Source: Clostridia bacterium (lineage in GTDB: Bacteria > Bacillota > Clostridia > Lachnospirales > Lachnospiraceae). From it: 64,000 bases of DNA. The stretch spans positions 248,001 to 312,000 of the forward strand of contig CAJTAT010000005.1 in the NCBI GenBank assembly GCA_910574475.1, written 5' to 3'. The notes under the pieces were generated by a model that was not told the DNA's origin, did not search any database, and worked only from the letters and a program-made list of their open reading frames with translations. Below, piece by piece: positions 51,120 through 59,043 of the stretch (positions are counted from its first letter, which is position 1; each line of letters starts with the position of its first letter). The translations under genes and the position numbers were made by a program.

Positions 51120-53128
51120 TGTTCTCCCTGCTTTCTTCTTTTGTATGCATAGTATCTGAACAAAAGTATCGCTCCAGCCATCCATATCAAAAGGAAATCA
51201 CCTGGCTCAGAGCCCATGGTATAGCCAACTGCCAGACTGGATACACCCAGGGGAAGGGACTGGGGCTGCTCTACATCTGTGCTGTCACCCTCTGGATTTT
51301 TTACTGTATCGATAACGGCTACGAAGGAGGTATAAGGCGTCACCATACTGTAATTTAGGCCCAGGGCAATCACTTCTGCCTTTACTTCTTCCTCTTCTTC
51401 CATACTGTAGTCCGTGAGCATTTGGACTCTGTTTCTGGCCCACAGATAGCTGATAGCTTCATTTTTCTCAGACACATTTTCCTGGGAAACGGGAATATCT
51501 TCTGTGTAATCTTCCCCGCCTCTTTTCCCGGTAATGTGAATGGTCCCGGAAGGGTTGCCCTTCCATTTCCCATATAAAGTGATGGGACGTGCGGCAAAAA
51601 GTGTGGGGATCTTTTCCATGTCTGTGTCATAGACATCCAAACCGTCAAAAGTCACCTGAATATCTGTCAGCAGCGGAGCCTGGATATAGGTTCGGAAACG
51701 TTCTGCTGCCTCTGCTGCCTCGGTTTCTTCAATTACTATGAATTTTTCTCCCATTCCAACGTCTGCAATTCCTTCTATTAAATAGCGGTTGACAGAGCTT
51801 CCGATTCCAAAGGCAAAAAAGTTGGCTTCTCCCAGGTAATCGGAAACTTTAGAGAAGATTTCTTTTTCATTGGACACATAGCCGTCTGTGATAATGACAA
51901 CACTTCTGGCTGTATCCTCCTGTTTGGGAATATGAACGGCGCTTAAAAGTGCTGAGGCCAGCTCTGTGCCGCCACCGCCTTTTAACTCTTCAATCAACTG
52001 AATGGCCTTGTCTACGTTTGGTTTCGTAGCCTCTATGGAGCTGGGCATCATGGTCCACACGGTATCCGAAAAGAGAATGAGGTTAAAGTGATCCGTTTCC
52101 CTGAGATTCAGTACGAGATCCCTGATTAACTTCTGGGCCGTATCCAGAGCATAGCCATCCATGGAGCCAGATACATCTAAGACAAAAATATATTCCCGGG
52201 GAAGAATTTCTTCCGGCTCATACCGCTCTGGGGGTTGTACAGTCAGTTGAAAAAAGTTTTCTGTCTCCCCCTCATAGAGCATCAGACCAGAATTCATAGT
52301 TTCGCCAGTGAGCTTATATTCCAATATATAGTCCCGGTTTCCTGCAAATTCTTCTGGGTTGGCCAAAGTTACCTTTGCCATCGCTTCCTGATCCTGCTGG
52401 ATTTTCACCTCATGGGAGGGGCAGGTAAGATCTTTAAGAGGAACACCAGTAGAAAGATTGACCGTGATATCATAACTGCTGTCCGGCGAGACTCCTTCCT
52501 CCAGATAGGGCGTTTCTATCCAACTGTCTTCTTTTGCTTCTTCTTCTGTGACAAGCCCGCTGTAGCGGGGACCCACTACTGTGGGGAATACGAACTGGTA
52601 CACCCCTTCCTCAGACTCAATCAGCTCTGTATAGTTTAGCTCAATGCGAACTTCGTCTCCTGGCATAATATTTGCCACATCCATGGTGAATACATTGGCC
52701 CGCTGTTCTTCTAAAAGAGAGGTATTCTTTCCTTCACTTTTGGCTTCCTCAAATATTTCCTGGGCCTCTTCCTTTTCTTTGATTTGGGCCCGCACCATCT
52801 GATCCCCAACGGTCATTGTCATGCCGTGAATAGCCACCCGGGTAGATGCGGGAAATACATAGCTTGCATTGATGGGGCGTTCCCCCTCATTGGCGTATGT
52901 CTGGATCACGCGGATCTCCGCAATGGTTCCATTGATGTTTGTCTCCACCTCTGTTCCTTTTAGAGGGAGATGATCCACAGACGGATCCCCTCCCTCTACA
53001 AAGAAGTAGGGGGACAGGGTCACATCCTCGTCTGTTTTTTCTTCCTGTGCATGAACGGTTGCAGGGCACCACATGGTCAACATCATGCATGCAAGAATCA
53101 CACACAGTCCTCTCTTTTTCCTTTTCAT
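51116..53128 (-). CDS. Secreted VIT/vWA-domain protein with exosortase-type sorting signal
   Basis: It has 670 residues. A signal peptide (MKRKKRGLCVILACMMLTMW to about residue 28, ...VHA-Q) is followed by a VIT (inter-alpha-trypsin) domain at about 40-170 and a von Willebrand A domain at about 311-485 with the metal site D318-x-S320-x-S322 and D415. The C-terminus has TMGSEP (637-642), a hydrophobic helix (644-660) and KRRK (663-666), the motif-helix-basic layout of CTERM sorting signals. Its stop overlaps the exosortase start, so it is the obvious substrate. It is probably a surface adhesin or scaffold; the ligand is unknown. ATG 53128 has gaggtg upstream. Confidence 0.85.
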   Translation of the reverse strand: MKRKKRGLCVILACMMLTMWCPATVHAQEEKTDEDVTLSPYFFVEGGDPSVDHLPLKGTEVETNINGTIAEIRVIQTYANEGERPINASYVFPASTRVAIHGMTMTVGDQMVRAQIKEKEEAQEIFEEAKSEGKNTSLLEEQRANVFTMDVANIMPGDEVRIELNYTELIESEEGVYQFVFPTVVGPRYSGLVTEEEAKEDSWIETPYLEEGVSPDSSYDITVNLSTGVPLKDLTCPSHEVKIQQDQEAMAKVTLANPEEFAGNRDYILEYKLTGETMNSGLMLYEGETENFFQLTVQPPERYEPEEILPREYIFVLDVSGSMDGYALDTAQKLIRDLVLNLRETDHFNLILFSDTVWTMMPSSIEATKPNVDKAIQLIEELKGGGGTELASALLSAVHIPKQEDTARSVVIITDGYVSNEKEIFSKVSDYLGEANFFAFGIGSSVNRYLIEGIADVGMGEKFIVIEETEAAEAAERFRTYIQAPLLTDIQVTFDGLDVYDTDMEKIPTLFAARPITLYGKWKGNPSGTIHITGKRGGEDYTEDIPVSQENVSEKNEAISYLWARNRVQMLTDYSMEEEEEVKAEVIALGLNYSMVTPYTSFVAVIDTVKNPEGDSTDVEQPQSLPLGVSSLAVGYTMGSEPGDFLLIWMAGAILLFRYYAYKRRKQGEQ

Positions 53129-53202
53129 AACCACACCTCTTCTGTACTTTTAAATATTTGATTTTTCACTGCTTCCTTTTAAATCTAAGATACGATAGGA
53201 GA

Positions 53203-53268
53203 GCATCATAAGAGCGTCAGAAAAACATCATATTTGCGTCAGAAAAACATCATAACTGCATCATTTTT
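53203..53268 (-). promoter_or_regulatory. Six-unit array of 11-bp direct repeats before the VIT/exosortase operon
   Basis: Units begin at 53203, 53214, 53225, 53236, 53247 and 53258, exactly 11 bp apart, alternating (A/G)CATCAT and GCGTCAGAAAA types. A 19-bp stretch, GCGTCAGAAAAACATCATA, is repeated without change at 53214-53232 and 53236-53254. On the minus strand the gene-proximal unit (ATGATGC, 53209-53203) ends 10 bp before a TATCTT (53192-53187) that could be the -10. This matches the layout of OmpR/PhoB-type binding arrays. The binding protein is unknown. Confidence 0.65.
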
Positions 53269-53323
53269 TGCTTCCTGGCCAGCACGTTAAGTCATAAAAT
53301 AAGAAAAATATCCCCTCTACCAA

Positions 53324-53352
53324 TTGACAGACCATGCCACTGTTTCTATAAT
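53324..53352 (+). promoter_or_regulatory. Perfect consensus sigma-70 promoter
   Basis: TTGACA (53324-53329), 17-bp spacer, TATAAT (53347-53352), with no mismatch to the vegetative consensus. It now drives a radical-SAM pseudogene and may still serve the Spx/ArsC-like gene and argB-argD downstream, since no terminator is seen between them. Confidence 0.75.
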
Positions 53353-53357
53353 AGAAA

Positions 53358-53815
53358 AAGTAGCTTTGAGACAGGCTGCATGTCTGGGAGGAGCCATGCA
53401 TCTCTGGAACATATGGTTCTGGCACTGTATTTTTCTGTGGCTGTCCCTTAAAATGTATCTATTGTCAGAATCACAAAATTTCCCGCGCCAGAGCGGGTGT
53501 GGAAATCTCCGAAGAGCGGCTTGCGGAGATTTTTCTGAATCTCCAGGCGAAAGGGGCTGCCAATATTAATCTGGTGACGCCTACTCATTATACGCCGGAA
53601 ATCTCCCGGGCCACCTTAGAAATGCCAGGGCTGTGGTCAAATATGTCTATGAAACTTATGGAAATCAGGTGTATCTCAGCCTGATGAATCAGTATACGCC
53701 CATGAGGACAGACTTTCCATGGAAGGAATTAAACCGGCGGGTTACAAGGCGGCAGGAAGGAGATACAGCAAAGACAAGTTTTATTCCTGATTTTGACGGA
53801 GAAGGACTAATGTGA
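53358..53815 (+). pseudogene. Radical-SAM (PflA-like) gene remnant with internal deletions
   Basis: Three coding blocks in two frames read as pieces of one family. Block 1 (frame of 53324): ALRQAACLGGAMHLWN. Block 2 (from 53415): GSGTVFFCGCPLKCIYCQN, with the C-x3-C-x2-C cluster site, on through AEIFLNLQAKGAANINLVTP and THYTPEIS. Block 3 (from about 53630): VVKYVYETYGNQVYLSLMNQ, YTPM, FPWKELNRRVT and GDTAKTSFIPDFDGEGL. In intact relatives about 110 residues separate blocks 2 and 3, and about 25 more are missing after RRVT. The gene is about half of normal length and out of frame, so it cannot make the enzyme. Confidence 0.82.
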
Positions 53816-53872
53816 TAGAATGGAGAACAGTGAAGCTTAAAAACTCAAAATTTAGATATAGGAGATGTAAAT

Positions 53873-54220
53873 ATGTTATTGATTGAATACCCCAAATGCA
53901 GTACTTGCCAGAAAGCAAAAAAGTGGCTGGAAGAACATCAGGTTTCTTTTGAGGATCGCCACATTGTGGAGCAGCGCCCTACAGAGGAAGAGCTCAAGGA
54001 CTGGATAAAACGAAGCGGCTATCCTGTGAAGCGTTTTTTCAATACAAGTGGAATGAAATACAGAGAGCTGGAACTGAAAGATAAGCTGCCCCAGATGAGT
54101 GAGGAGGAGCAGATTCGTCTCCTGGCTACGGACGGCATGCTGGTAAAGCGCCCTCTTGTGATTGGAGAACAGATTCTTGTGGGTTTTCGGGAGAAGGAAT
54201 GGACAGAGAAGCTTCTGTAA
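53873..54220 (+). CDS. Spx/ArsC-family thioredoxin-like protein
   Basis: It has 115 residues. The N-terminus IEYPKCSTCQKAKKWL holds a CxxC (C9, C12), and the C-terminal half has TDGMLVKRPLVIGEQILVGF, typical of the Spx/ArsC-like family. The family includes glutaredoxin-dependent arsenate reductases and RNA-polymerase-binding regulators (Spx, MgsR), and sequence alone does not decide. No ars genes are nearby. It sits upstream of argB with a 19-bp gap. Confidence 0.88.
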   Translation: MLLIEYPKCSTCQKAKKWLEEHQVSFEDRHIVEQRPTEEELKDWIKRSGYPVKRFFNTSGMKYRELELKDKLPQMSEEEQIRLLATDGMLVKRPLVIGEQILVGFREKEWTEKLL

Positions 54221-54239
54221 AGCATAAAATGAGGAGATT

Positions 54240-55148
54240 ATGATGAGCAGAGAAGATGAGATGAAGACTTATTTGGAGAAGGCGGAGGTGCTCATTGAGG
54301 CCCTTCCCTATATTCAACGGTTTAACCGAAAGATTATTGTAGTGAAATATGGCGGAAGCGCCATGGTGGATGAGGAATTAAAGCGCAATGTGATCAAGGA
54401 TGTAACCCTGTTGAAGCTGGTTGGCTTCAAGCCCATTATTGTCCACGGCGGCGGTAAGGAGATCAGCCAGTGGGTGGGAAAAGTAGGTATGGAGCCCCGT
54501 TTTATCAATGGCTTGCGTGTGACTGACGAGGAAACCATGGAGATCGCCGAGATGGTACTGGGCAGGGTAGGAAAGAGCCTGGTAAGGCTTGTCCAGGAGC
54601 TTGGCGTCAAGGCTGTGAGCATCAGCGGCAAGGATGGAGGCCTTCTTCAGGTAAAGAAAAAATACTCCGGCGGGGAAGATATCGGCTTTGTGGGTGAGAT
54701 TACCCAGGTGAACCCCAAGATTTTATACGATCTTTTGGAAAAGGATTTCTTACCTATTGTATGCCCAGTGGGAATGGACAAGGATTTTAATACTTATAAT
54801 ATTAATGCTGATGACGCAGCCTGTGCCATTGCCCGGGCAGTTCATGCGGAAAAGCTTGCATTTCTGACGGATATTGAAGGGGTGCGTAAAGACCCGGAGG
54901 ATCCTTCTACGCTGATATCAGAGCTCCATGTGAAGGATGCCAGGGAGTTGATAAAAGGGGGAACCATCGGCGGCGGTATGCTGCCAAAGCTGAACAACTG
55001 TATTGATGCCATTGAAAACGGAGTATCCCGCGTCCATATTCTGGACGGGCGAATTTCTCACTGCCTGCTTCTGGAAATATTTACCAATAAAGGAATTGGT
55101 ACGGCAATTTTGAGCGAAGGAGAGAAAAACTACTATGAAGGAGAATAA
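54240..55148 (+). CDS. argB: Acetylglutamate kinase
   Basis: Phosphorylates N-acetylglutamate, the second step of arginine synthesis. It has 302 residues with the amino-acid kinase motifs [24 protein letters not shown], the segment [16 protein letters not shown] and [12 protein letters not shown]. The N-terminal extension [21 protein letters not shown] resembles the helix found in arginine-inhibited, hexameric kinases, so feedback control is plausible. Two adjacent ATGs (54240, 54243) follow gaggag; the second has better spacing. argD overlaps by 14 bp. Confidence 0.95.
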   Translation: MMSREDEMKTYLEKAEVLIEALPYIQRFNRKIIVVKYGGSAMVDEELKRNVIKDVTLLKLVGFKPIIVHGGGKEISQWVGKVGMEPRFINGLRVTDEETMEIAEMVLGRVGKSLVRLVQELGVKAVSISGKDGGLLQVKKKYSGGEDIGFVGEITQVNPKILYDLLEKDFLPIVCPVGMDKDFNTYNINADDAACAIARAVHAEKLAFLTDIEGVRKDPEDPSTLISELHVKDARELIKGGTIGGGMLPKLNNCIDAIENGVSRVHILDGRISHCLLLEIFTNKGIGTAILSEGEKNYYEGE

Positions 55149-56337
55149 AGAGACGATTATCGAACAGGCGGAACAGGCTGTTCTTCATACATATAACCGC
55201 TACCCTGTGGTTTTGGAGCGGGGCGAGGGCGTCTACCTGTATGATACAGATGGAAAGAAGTATTTGGATTTTGCTGCTGGAATTGCAGTGCAGGGGTTGG
55301 GCTATCACTATCCTGGCTACGATGAAGCCCTGAAAGCTCAGATAGACAAGCTTCTCCACACTTCCAATCTCTATTACAACACACCTGCTATGGAGGCTGC
55401 CAGCAAGATTGTGAAGGCCAGCGGCATGAGCAAGGTATTTTTTACCAACAGTGGCACAGAGGCCATTGAGGGAGCGCTGAAGACAGCCCGGAAATACGCC
55501 TACCGGAAGGATGGCAGGAACGATCATGAGATCATCGCCATGAACCACTCTTTTCATGGAAGAAGCATGGGAGCTCTGTCTGTGACTGGAAACGAAAAGT
55601 ATCAGGCGCCTTTCCGGCCGCTCATTGGAGGAATCCGTTTTGCGGACTACAACGATCTGGAGAGTGTTAAGGCTCAGATAACAGACCGGACCTGCGGCAT
55701 TATTTTGGAGACCATTCAGGGAGAGGGGGGCATCTATCCCGCTACAGAGGAATTCTTAAAGGGAATTAAAGCCATCTGTGAGGAGAGAGACATTCTGCTA
55801 ATTCTGGACGAGATTCAGTGTGGTATGGGGCGCAGTGGATCTATGTTTGCATGGCAGGAGTACGGGGTAAAACCCGATGTAATGACGTGTGCCAAGGCTC
55901 TTGGATGCGGTGTGCCGGTGGGCGCCTTTGTGTTGGGTGAGAAGGCGGCTTTGGGTTCCCTTGAGCCAGGAGATCATGGGACCACCTATGGTGGAAATCC
56001 CTTTGCATGTGCGGCTGTCAGCAAAGTATTTGATATTTTTGAGGAGCAAAAAATTGTAGATCATGTACGCCAGATTGGCGGATATCTGGAGAAAAAGCTG
56101 GATGAGCTTGTAGAGAAATATGAGTGTATTGAGACGCGTCGTGGCAAAGGCCTGATACAAGGATTGGTGATAAGTAACAGACCAGTGGGAGAATTGGTGG
56201 TAAAATCTCTGGAAGAGGGCTTACTTGTGATCACAGCGGGGAGCAATGTAATGCGTTTTGTGCCTCCTCTTATCATAACTAAAGAGCATGTAGATGAGAT
56301 GATAGAAAAGTTTGAACGGGCATTGAAAGCAGATTAA
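55135..56337 (+). CDS. argD: Acetylornithine aminotransferase
   Basis: PLP-dependent transamination of N-acetylglutamate semialdehyde to N-acetylornithine. It has 400 residues of class III aminotransferase: NPR-like [48 protein letters not shown], and the PLP lysine in [17 protein letters not shown]. It begins inside the end of argB. With argC and argJ near 26-28 kb, the pathway genes lie in two separate clusters. Confidence 0.95.
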   Translation: MKENKETIIEQAEQAVLHTYNRYPVVLERGEGVYLYDTDGKKYLDFAAGIAVQGLGYHYPGYDEALKAQIDKLLHTSNLYYNTPAMEAASKIVKASGMSKVFFTNSGTEAIEGALKTARKYAYRKDGRNDHEIIAMNHSFHGRSMGALSVTGNEKYQAPFRPLIGGIRFADYNDLESVKAQITDRTCGIILETIQGEGGIYPATEEFLKGIKAICEERDILLILDEIQCGMGRSGSMFAWQEYGVKPDVMTCAKALGCGVPVGAFVLGEKAALGSLEPGDHGTTYGGNPFACAAVSKVFDIFEEQKIVDHVRQIGGYLEKKLDELVEKYECIETRRGKGLIQGLVISNRPVGELVVKSLEEGLLVITAGSNVMRFVPPLIITKEHVDEMIEKFERALKAD

Positions 56338-56354
56338 GGAAGGTTGGTTTAATT

Positions 56355-57731
56355 TTGAGACGAGTGATGTATAAACGATTTTTGGCTGTTTTCTGTGTTC
56401 TTGTGGTGCTTGCACAGGTGGCTCAGATTGCATTTTCTCATCGCGAAAAGCAGGAAGAGGAAGCGACGCTGGCTCAGTCGGAATCAGAGGAAAGAGAGTT
56501 GGTTCTCTGGTATACAGATGACAAGCTGAATACGTATCTGGTAGAGGCGGCTGCAGAATTTGAAGAAAAGCATAATGTGCAAGTTAGACTACAGCTAGTG
56601 ACGGCAGTGGATTATATTGAGCATATTAACACGGCAAGCATTTCAGATTTGGGAGGACCTGATCTCTTTGTCACCTCCAGCGAATTGCTGGAAAAGGCCA
56701 GACTGGCAGGGCTCACAGTAGAAAATGACAGTTTTTCTGAGATAGAGCTGAATGGTACCTACCCACAAAAAGCTCAGGATGCAGCAACCTGTGGAGGAAA
56801 GCTGGTAGCCTATCCCTTTTATTTTGAGACTTGCTTTCTGCTCTACAACAAAGGCTATACTGATACTGCCCCCAATTCTATTGATGAGATTTTGAGCTAC
56901 TCGGATAATTTTGAGGCCAGCGCCAAGACGGAGAAAGTAGAAAATATTTTCAAGTGGAATGTGGCAGATATTTTCTATAATTTCTTTTTTATATCGAATT
57001 ATGTAAATCTTGGAGGGCCTACAGGGGATAACAGGGAAGAAGTAGAATTGTCTGCATCAGAGGTGATACAGTGTCTGGAATACTACCAGAGCCTGAATGG
57101 ATTTTTTGCCATTGACGCGGACGCAGTTACTACAGAAAATGTTCTTCAAGAGTTTATAGACGGAAAGATTGTATACACCATCGCGAAGACGGATGCTATT
57201 GCAATGTTAGACGAAGCCATTGCAAATGGCACTGTGGCTGAGATTCCAGAGGAAGAGGAGGATGCCGAAGGGGAAGAGACAGAAGAAGTGGATCAGGAGG
57301 AAGAGCTCCAGATGGATTTGACGGAGGATCAAGGTTATTTTTATGGAATTGCACAAGTTCCCGATCTGACAGAAGGCCTCCAGACAAAAGGGCTCTCTGT
57401 GACGAACTCTGTGGTGGTAAATGCCTATTCCAAAGAGCGGGATTTGGCCAAGGAGCTGGCAAAATATATTACCTGCGATAAGGTGGATTCGCTCTATTCC
57501 ATGGCAAATAAGATGCCGGTAAAAATAGGAGTGGAATACGAGAATGAGGAGATGAGCACGCTTCTTGTTCAATATGAAAATTCTGTGGAGGTTCCCAAAA
57601 TTACAGATCTGAGCAATTACTGGATTGAAATGGAGATTGCCTTCGCCAATATCTGGCGGGGAAATGATGTGGGAGGCGAGATAGAATCTGTCAATCAAAA
57701 GATTATATCCCAGCTTCAGACGAGTGAGTAA
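56355..57731 (+). CDS. Orphan extracellular solute-binding protein with acidic insertion
   Basis: A 458-residue family 1 solute-binding-like protein (ELVLWYTDDKLNTYLVEAAAEFEEKHNVQVRLQLV, DLFVTSSELLEKARLAG). It has an N-terminal hydrophobic segment but no lipobox cysteine, so it may be anchored by its uncleaved helix. At about 295-315 it carries a strongly acidic stretch (EIPEEEEDAEGEETEEVDQ). No permease or ATPase is adjacent. The start is uncertain: TTG 56355 or ATG 56367. It may be a sensor or cell-envelope protein rather than a transporter part. Confidence 0.75.
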   Translation: MRRVMYKRFLAVFCVLVVLAQVAQIAFSHREKQEEEATLAQSESEERELVLWYTDDKLNTYLVEAAAEFEEKHNVQVRLQLVTAVDYIEHINTASISDLGGPDLFVTSSELLEKARLAGLTVENDSFSEIELNGTYPQKAQDAATCGGKLVAYPFYFETCFLLYNKGYTDTAPNSIDEILSYSDNFEASAKTEKVENIFKWNVADIFYNFFFISNYVNLGGPTGDNREEVELSASEVIQCLEYYQSLNGFFAIDADAVTTENVLQEFIDGKIVYTIAKTDAIAMLDEAIANGTVAEIPEEEEDAEGEETEEVDQEEELQMDLTEDQGYFYGIAQVPDLTEGLQTKGLSVTNSVVVNAYSKERDLAKELAKYITCDKVDSLYSMANKMPVKIGVEYENEEMSTLLVQYENSVEVPKITDLSNYWIEMEIAFANIWRGNDVGGEIESVNQKIISQLQTSE

Positions 57732-57815
57732 AACTGCATATAGACAGAATACAATTCCAATCATTAGGAAAGACTACCTTTAGTGGACAAAAGAGTATTG
57801 TTGGAGGTCAAAACC

Positions 57816-58247
57816 ATGATTGGAATTATTATTGCCCTGATTTCCGGGGCGCTGATGAGTATTCAGGGAGTCTTTAATACAGAGGTGACGAAGAGCAGCA
57901 GTGACTGGGCGTCTGCAAGCTGGGTGCAGTTTTCTGCTCTTTTAACCTGCCTGGCAGTCTGGGCGTTCCGGGATCGGACGAACCTGATGAGTGTGTTTCA
58001 GGTCAATCACAAATATATGCTCCTGGGAGGCGTCATTGGAGCCTTTATTACGTTTACGGTAATTCAGAGTATGGGAAGCTTGGGACCGGCAAGATCGGTA
58101 ATGCTGATCGTCATTTCTCAACTTATTGTGGCTTACCTGATTGAGCTCTTTGGCATTTTTGGAGTAGAAAAGGCTGCCTTTGAGTGGAGAAAAGCCATAG
58201 GGATGGTAATCGCCATTGTAGGTGTAGTGCTGTTCAAGTGGGAGTAG
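57816..58247 (+). CDS. YdcZ/DUF606-type membrane protein (DMT superfamily)
   Basis: A small membrane protein of 143 residues with five hydrophobic segments: MIGIIIALISGALMSIQGVFN, then a Trp-containing segment and GGVIGAFITFTVIQSMGSLGPARSVMLIVISQLIVAYLIE-type helices. It belongs to the half-length drug/metabolite transporter group that works as dimers. ATG 57816, after ggaggtcaaaacc, is preferred to an upstream in-frame start. The substrate is unknown. Confidence 0.85.
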   Translation: MIGIIIALISGALMSIQGVFNTEVTKSSSDWASASWVQFSALLTCLAVWAFRDRTNLMSVFQVNHKYMLLGGVIGAFITFTVIQSMGSLGPARSVMLIVISQLIVAYLIELFGIFGVEKAAFEWRKAIGMVIAIVGVVLFKWE

Positions 58248-58374
58248 CGCGACAACTGTCTTTCAGACTTGGTTTTATTTAAAAATAAAATATTATAAGT
58301 ATCCCAAATACCCTCCTTTTATGATAGAATAATAAAAGTTATAAATATTATTATATTTTAGGAGGGGGTTCTTT

Positions 58375-59043
58375 ATGGAAATTATGATTGTGGAGACGAG
58401 CGCGGTATCGTCAGAAGTATTGAAAGAACTGATGAAAGAACTGATTCCAGGCGCCAGCGTCCACGAGATTATTGACAGCAGTCTCATTGATGAAGTGGTA
58501 GCTGGAGGAGGTGTCACTCCCCATGTCCGTCACAGGATGAACACGTATTTTAAGTTTGCCGAAGAGCTGGGGGCCGATGTGATTTTGAATCAGTGCTCTT
58601 CTGTAGGAGATGTGGCTGATAAGGCAAGAAAGACGATCTCCATTCCAATTGTAAGCATTGACAAGGGTATGGCTATCAAAGCGGTACAGACAGGAAAACG
58701 CATCGGCCTGGTGGCTACCGTAGCAACTACAGTAGAGCCCAGCAGCAATAATATTTTGCGTACGGCGAAAGAACTTGGAAAAGAAGTGGTGCTGACTCCG
58801 TATCTGGTGGATGGCGCTATGGATCTTCTGATTAAGACGGGAGATAAGGAAACCCACAATAAAATGGTAATTGGGGCGGTGGAACAGGCTGCGAAAGAAA
58901 ATGATGTTGTAGTTCTGGCTCAGGGGAGTATGGTAGTTCTTGAACCATTGTTAAAAGATATGAAGACACCTGTATTTACCAGCCCCAGAATCGGCATTGA
59001 GTATTTGAAGTCTGTGATAGACAGTATGGAGGAGAATGTATGA
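58375..59043 (+). CDS. Aspartate/glutamate racemase-family protein
   Basis: A 222-residue protein with the two-domain racemase fold. The first catalytic cysteine is present (C74 in ILNQCSSVGD), but the second is replaced in the matching segment VVVLAQGSMVVLEP. A classical two-base racemase is therefore unlikely; relatives act as isomerases, decarboxylases or racemases of other acids. A strong ribosome site (ttaggaggggg) precedes the ATG. Its stop overlaps the next start (ATGA, 59040-59043), so it works with the kinase that follows. Confidence 0.85.
   Translation: MEIMIVETSAVSSEVLKELMKELIPGASVHEIIDSSLIDEVVAGGGVTPHVRHRMNTYFKFAEELGADVILNQCSSVGDVADKARKTISIPIVSIDKGMAIKAVQTGKRIGLVATVATTVEPSSNNILRTAKELGKEVVLTPYLVDGAMDLLIKTGDKETHNKMVIGAVEQAAKENDVVVLAQGSMVVLEPLLKDMKTPVFTSPRIGIEYLKSVIDSMEENV

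Noticed and set aside
53203-53268. Short CRISPR-like array
   Set aside because: Units are 11 bp with no unique spacers and no cas genes; spacing fits protein-binding iterons.
53324-53569. Independent 81-residue gene
   Set aside because: Its apparent start codon is the -35 TTG of a promoter, and its useful sequence is a frame-shifted piece of the radical-SAM remnant.
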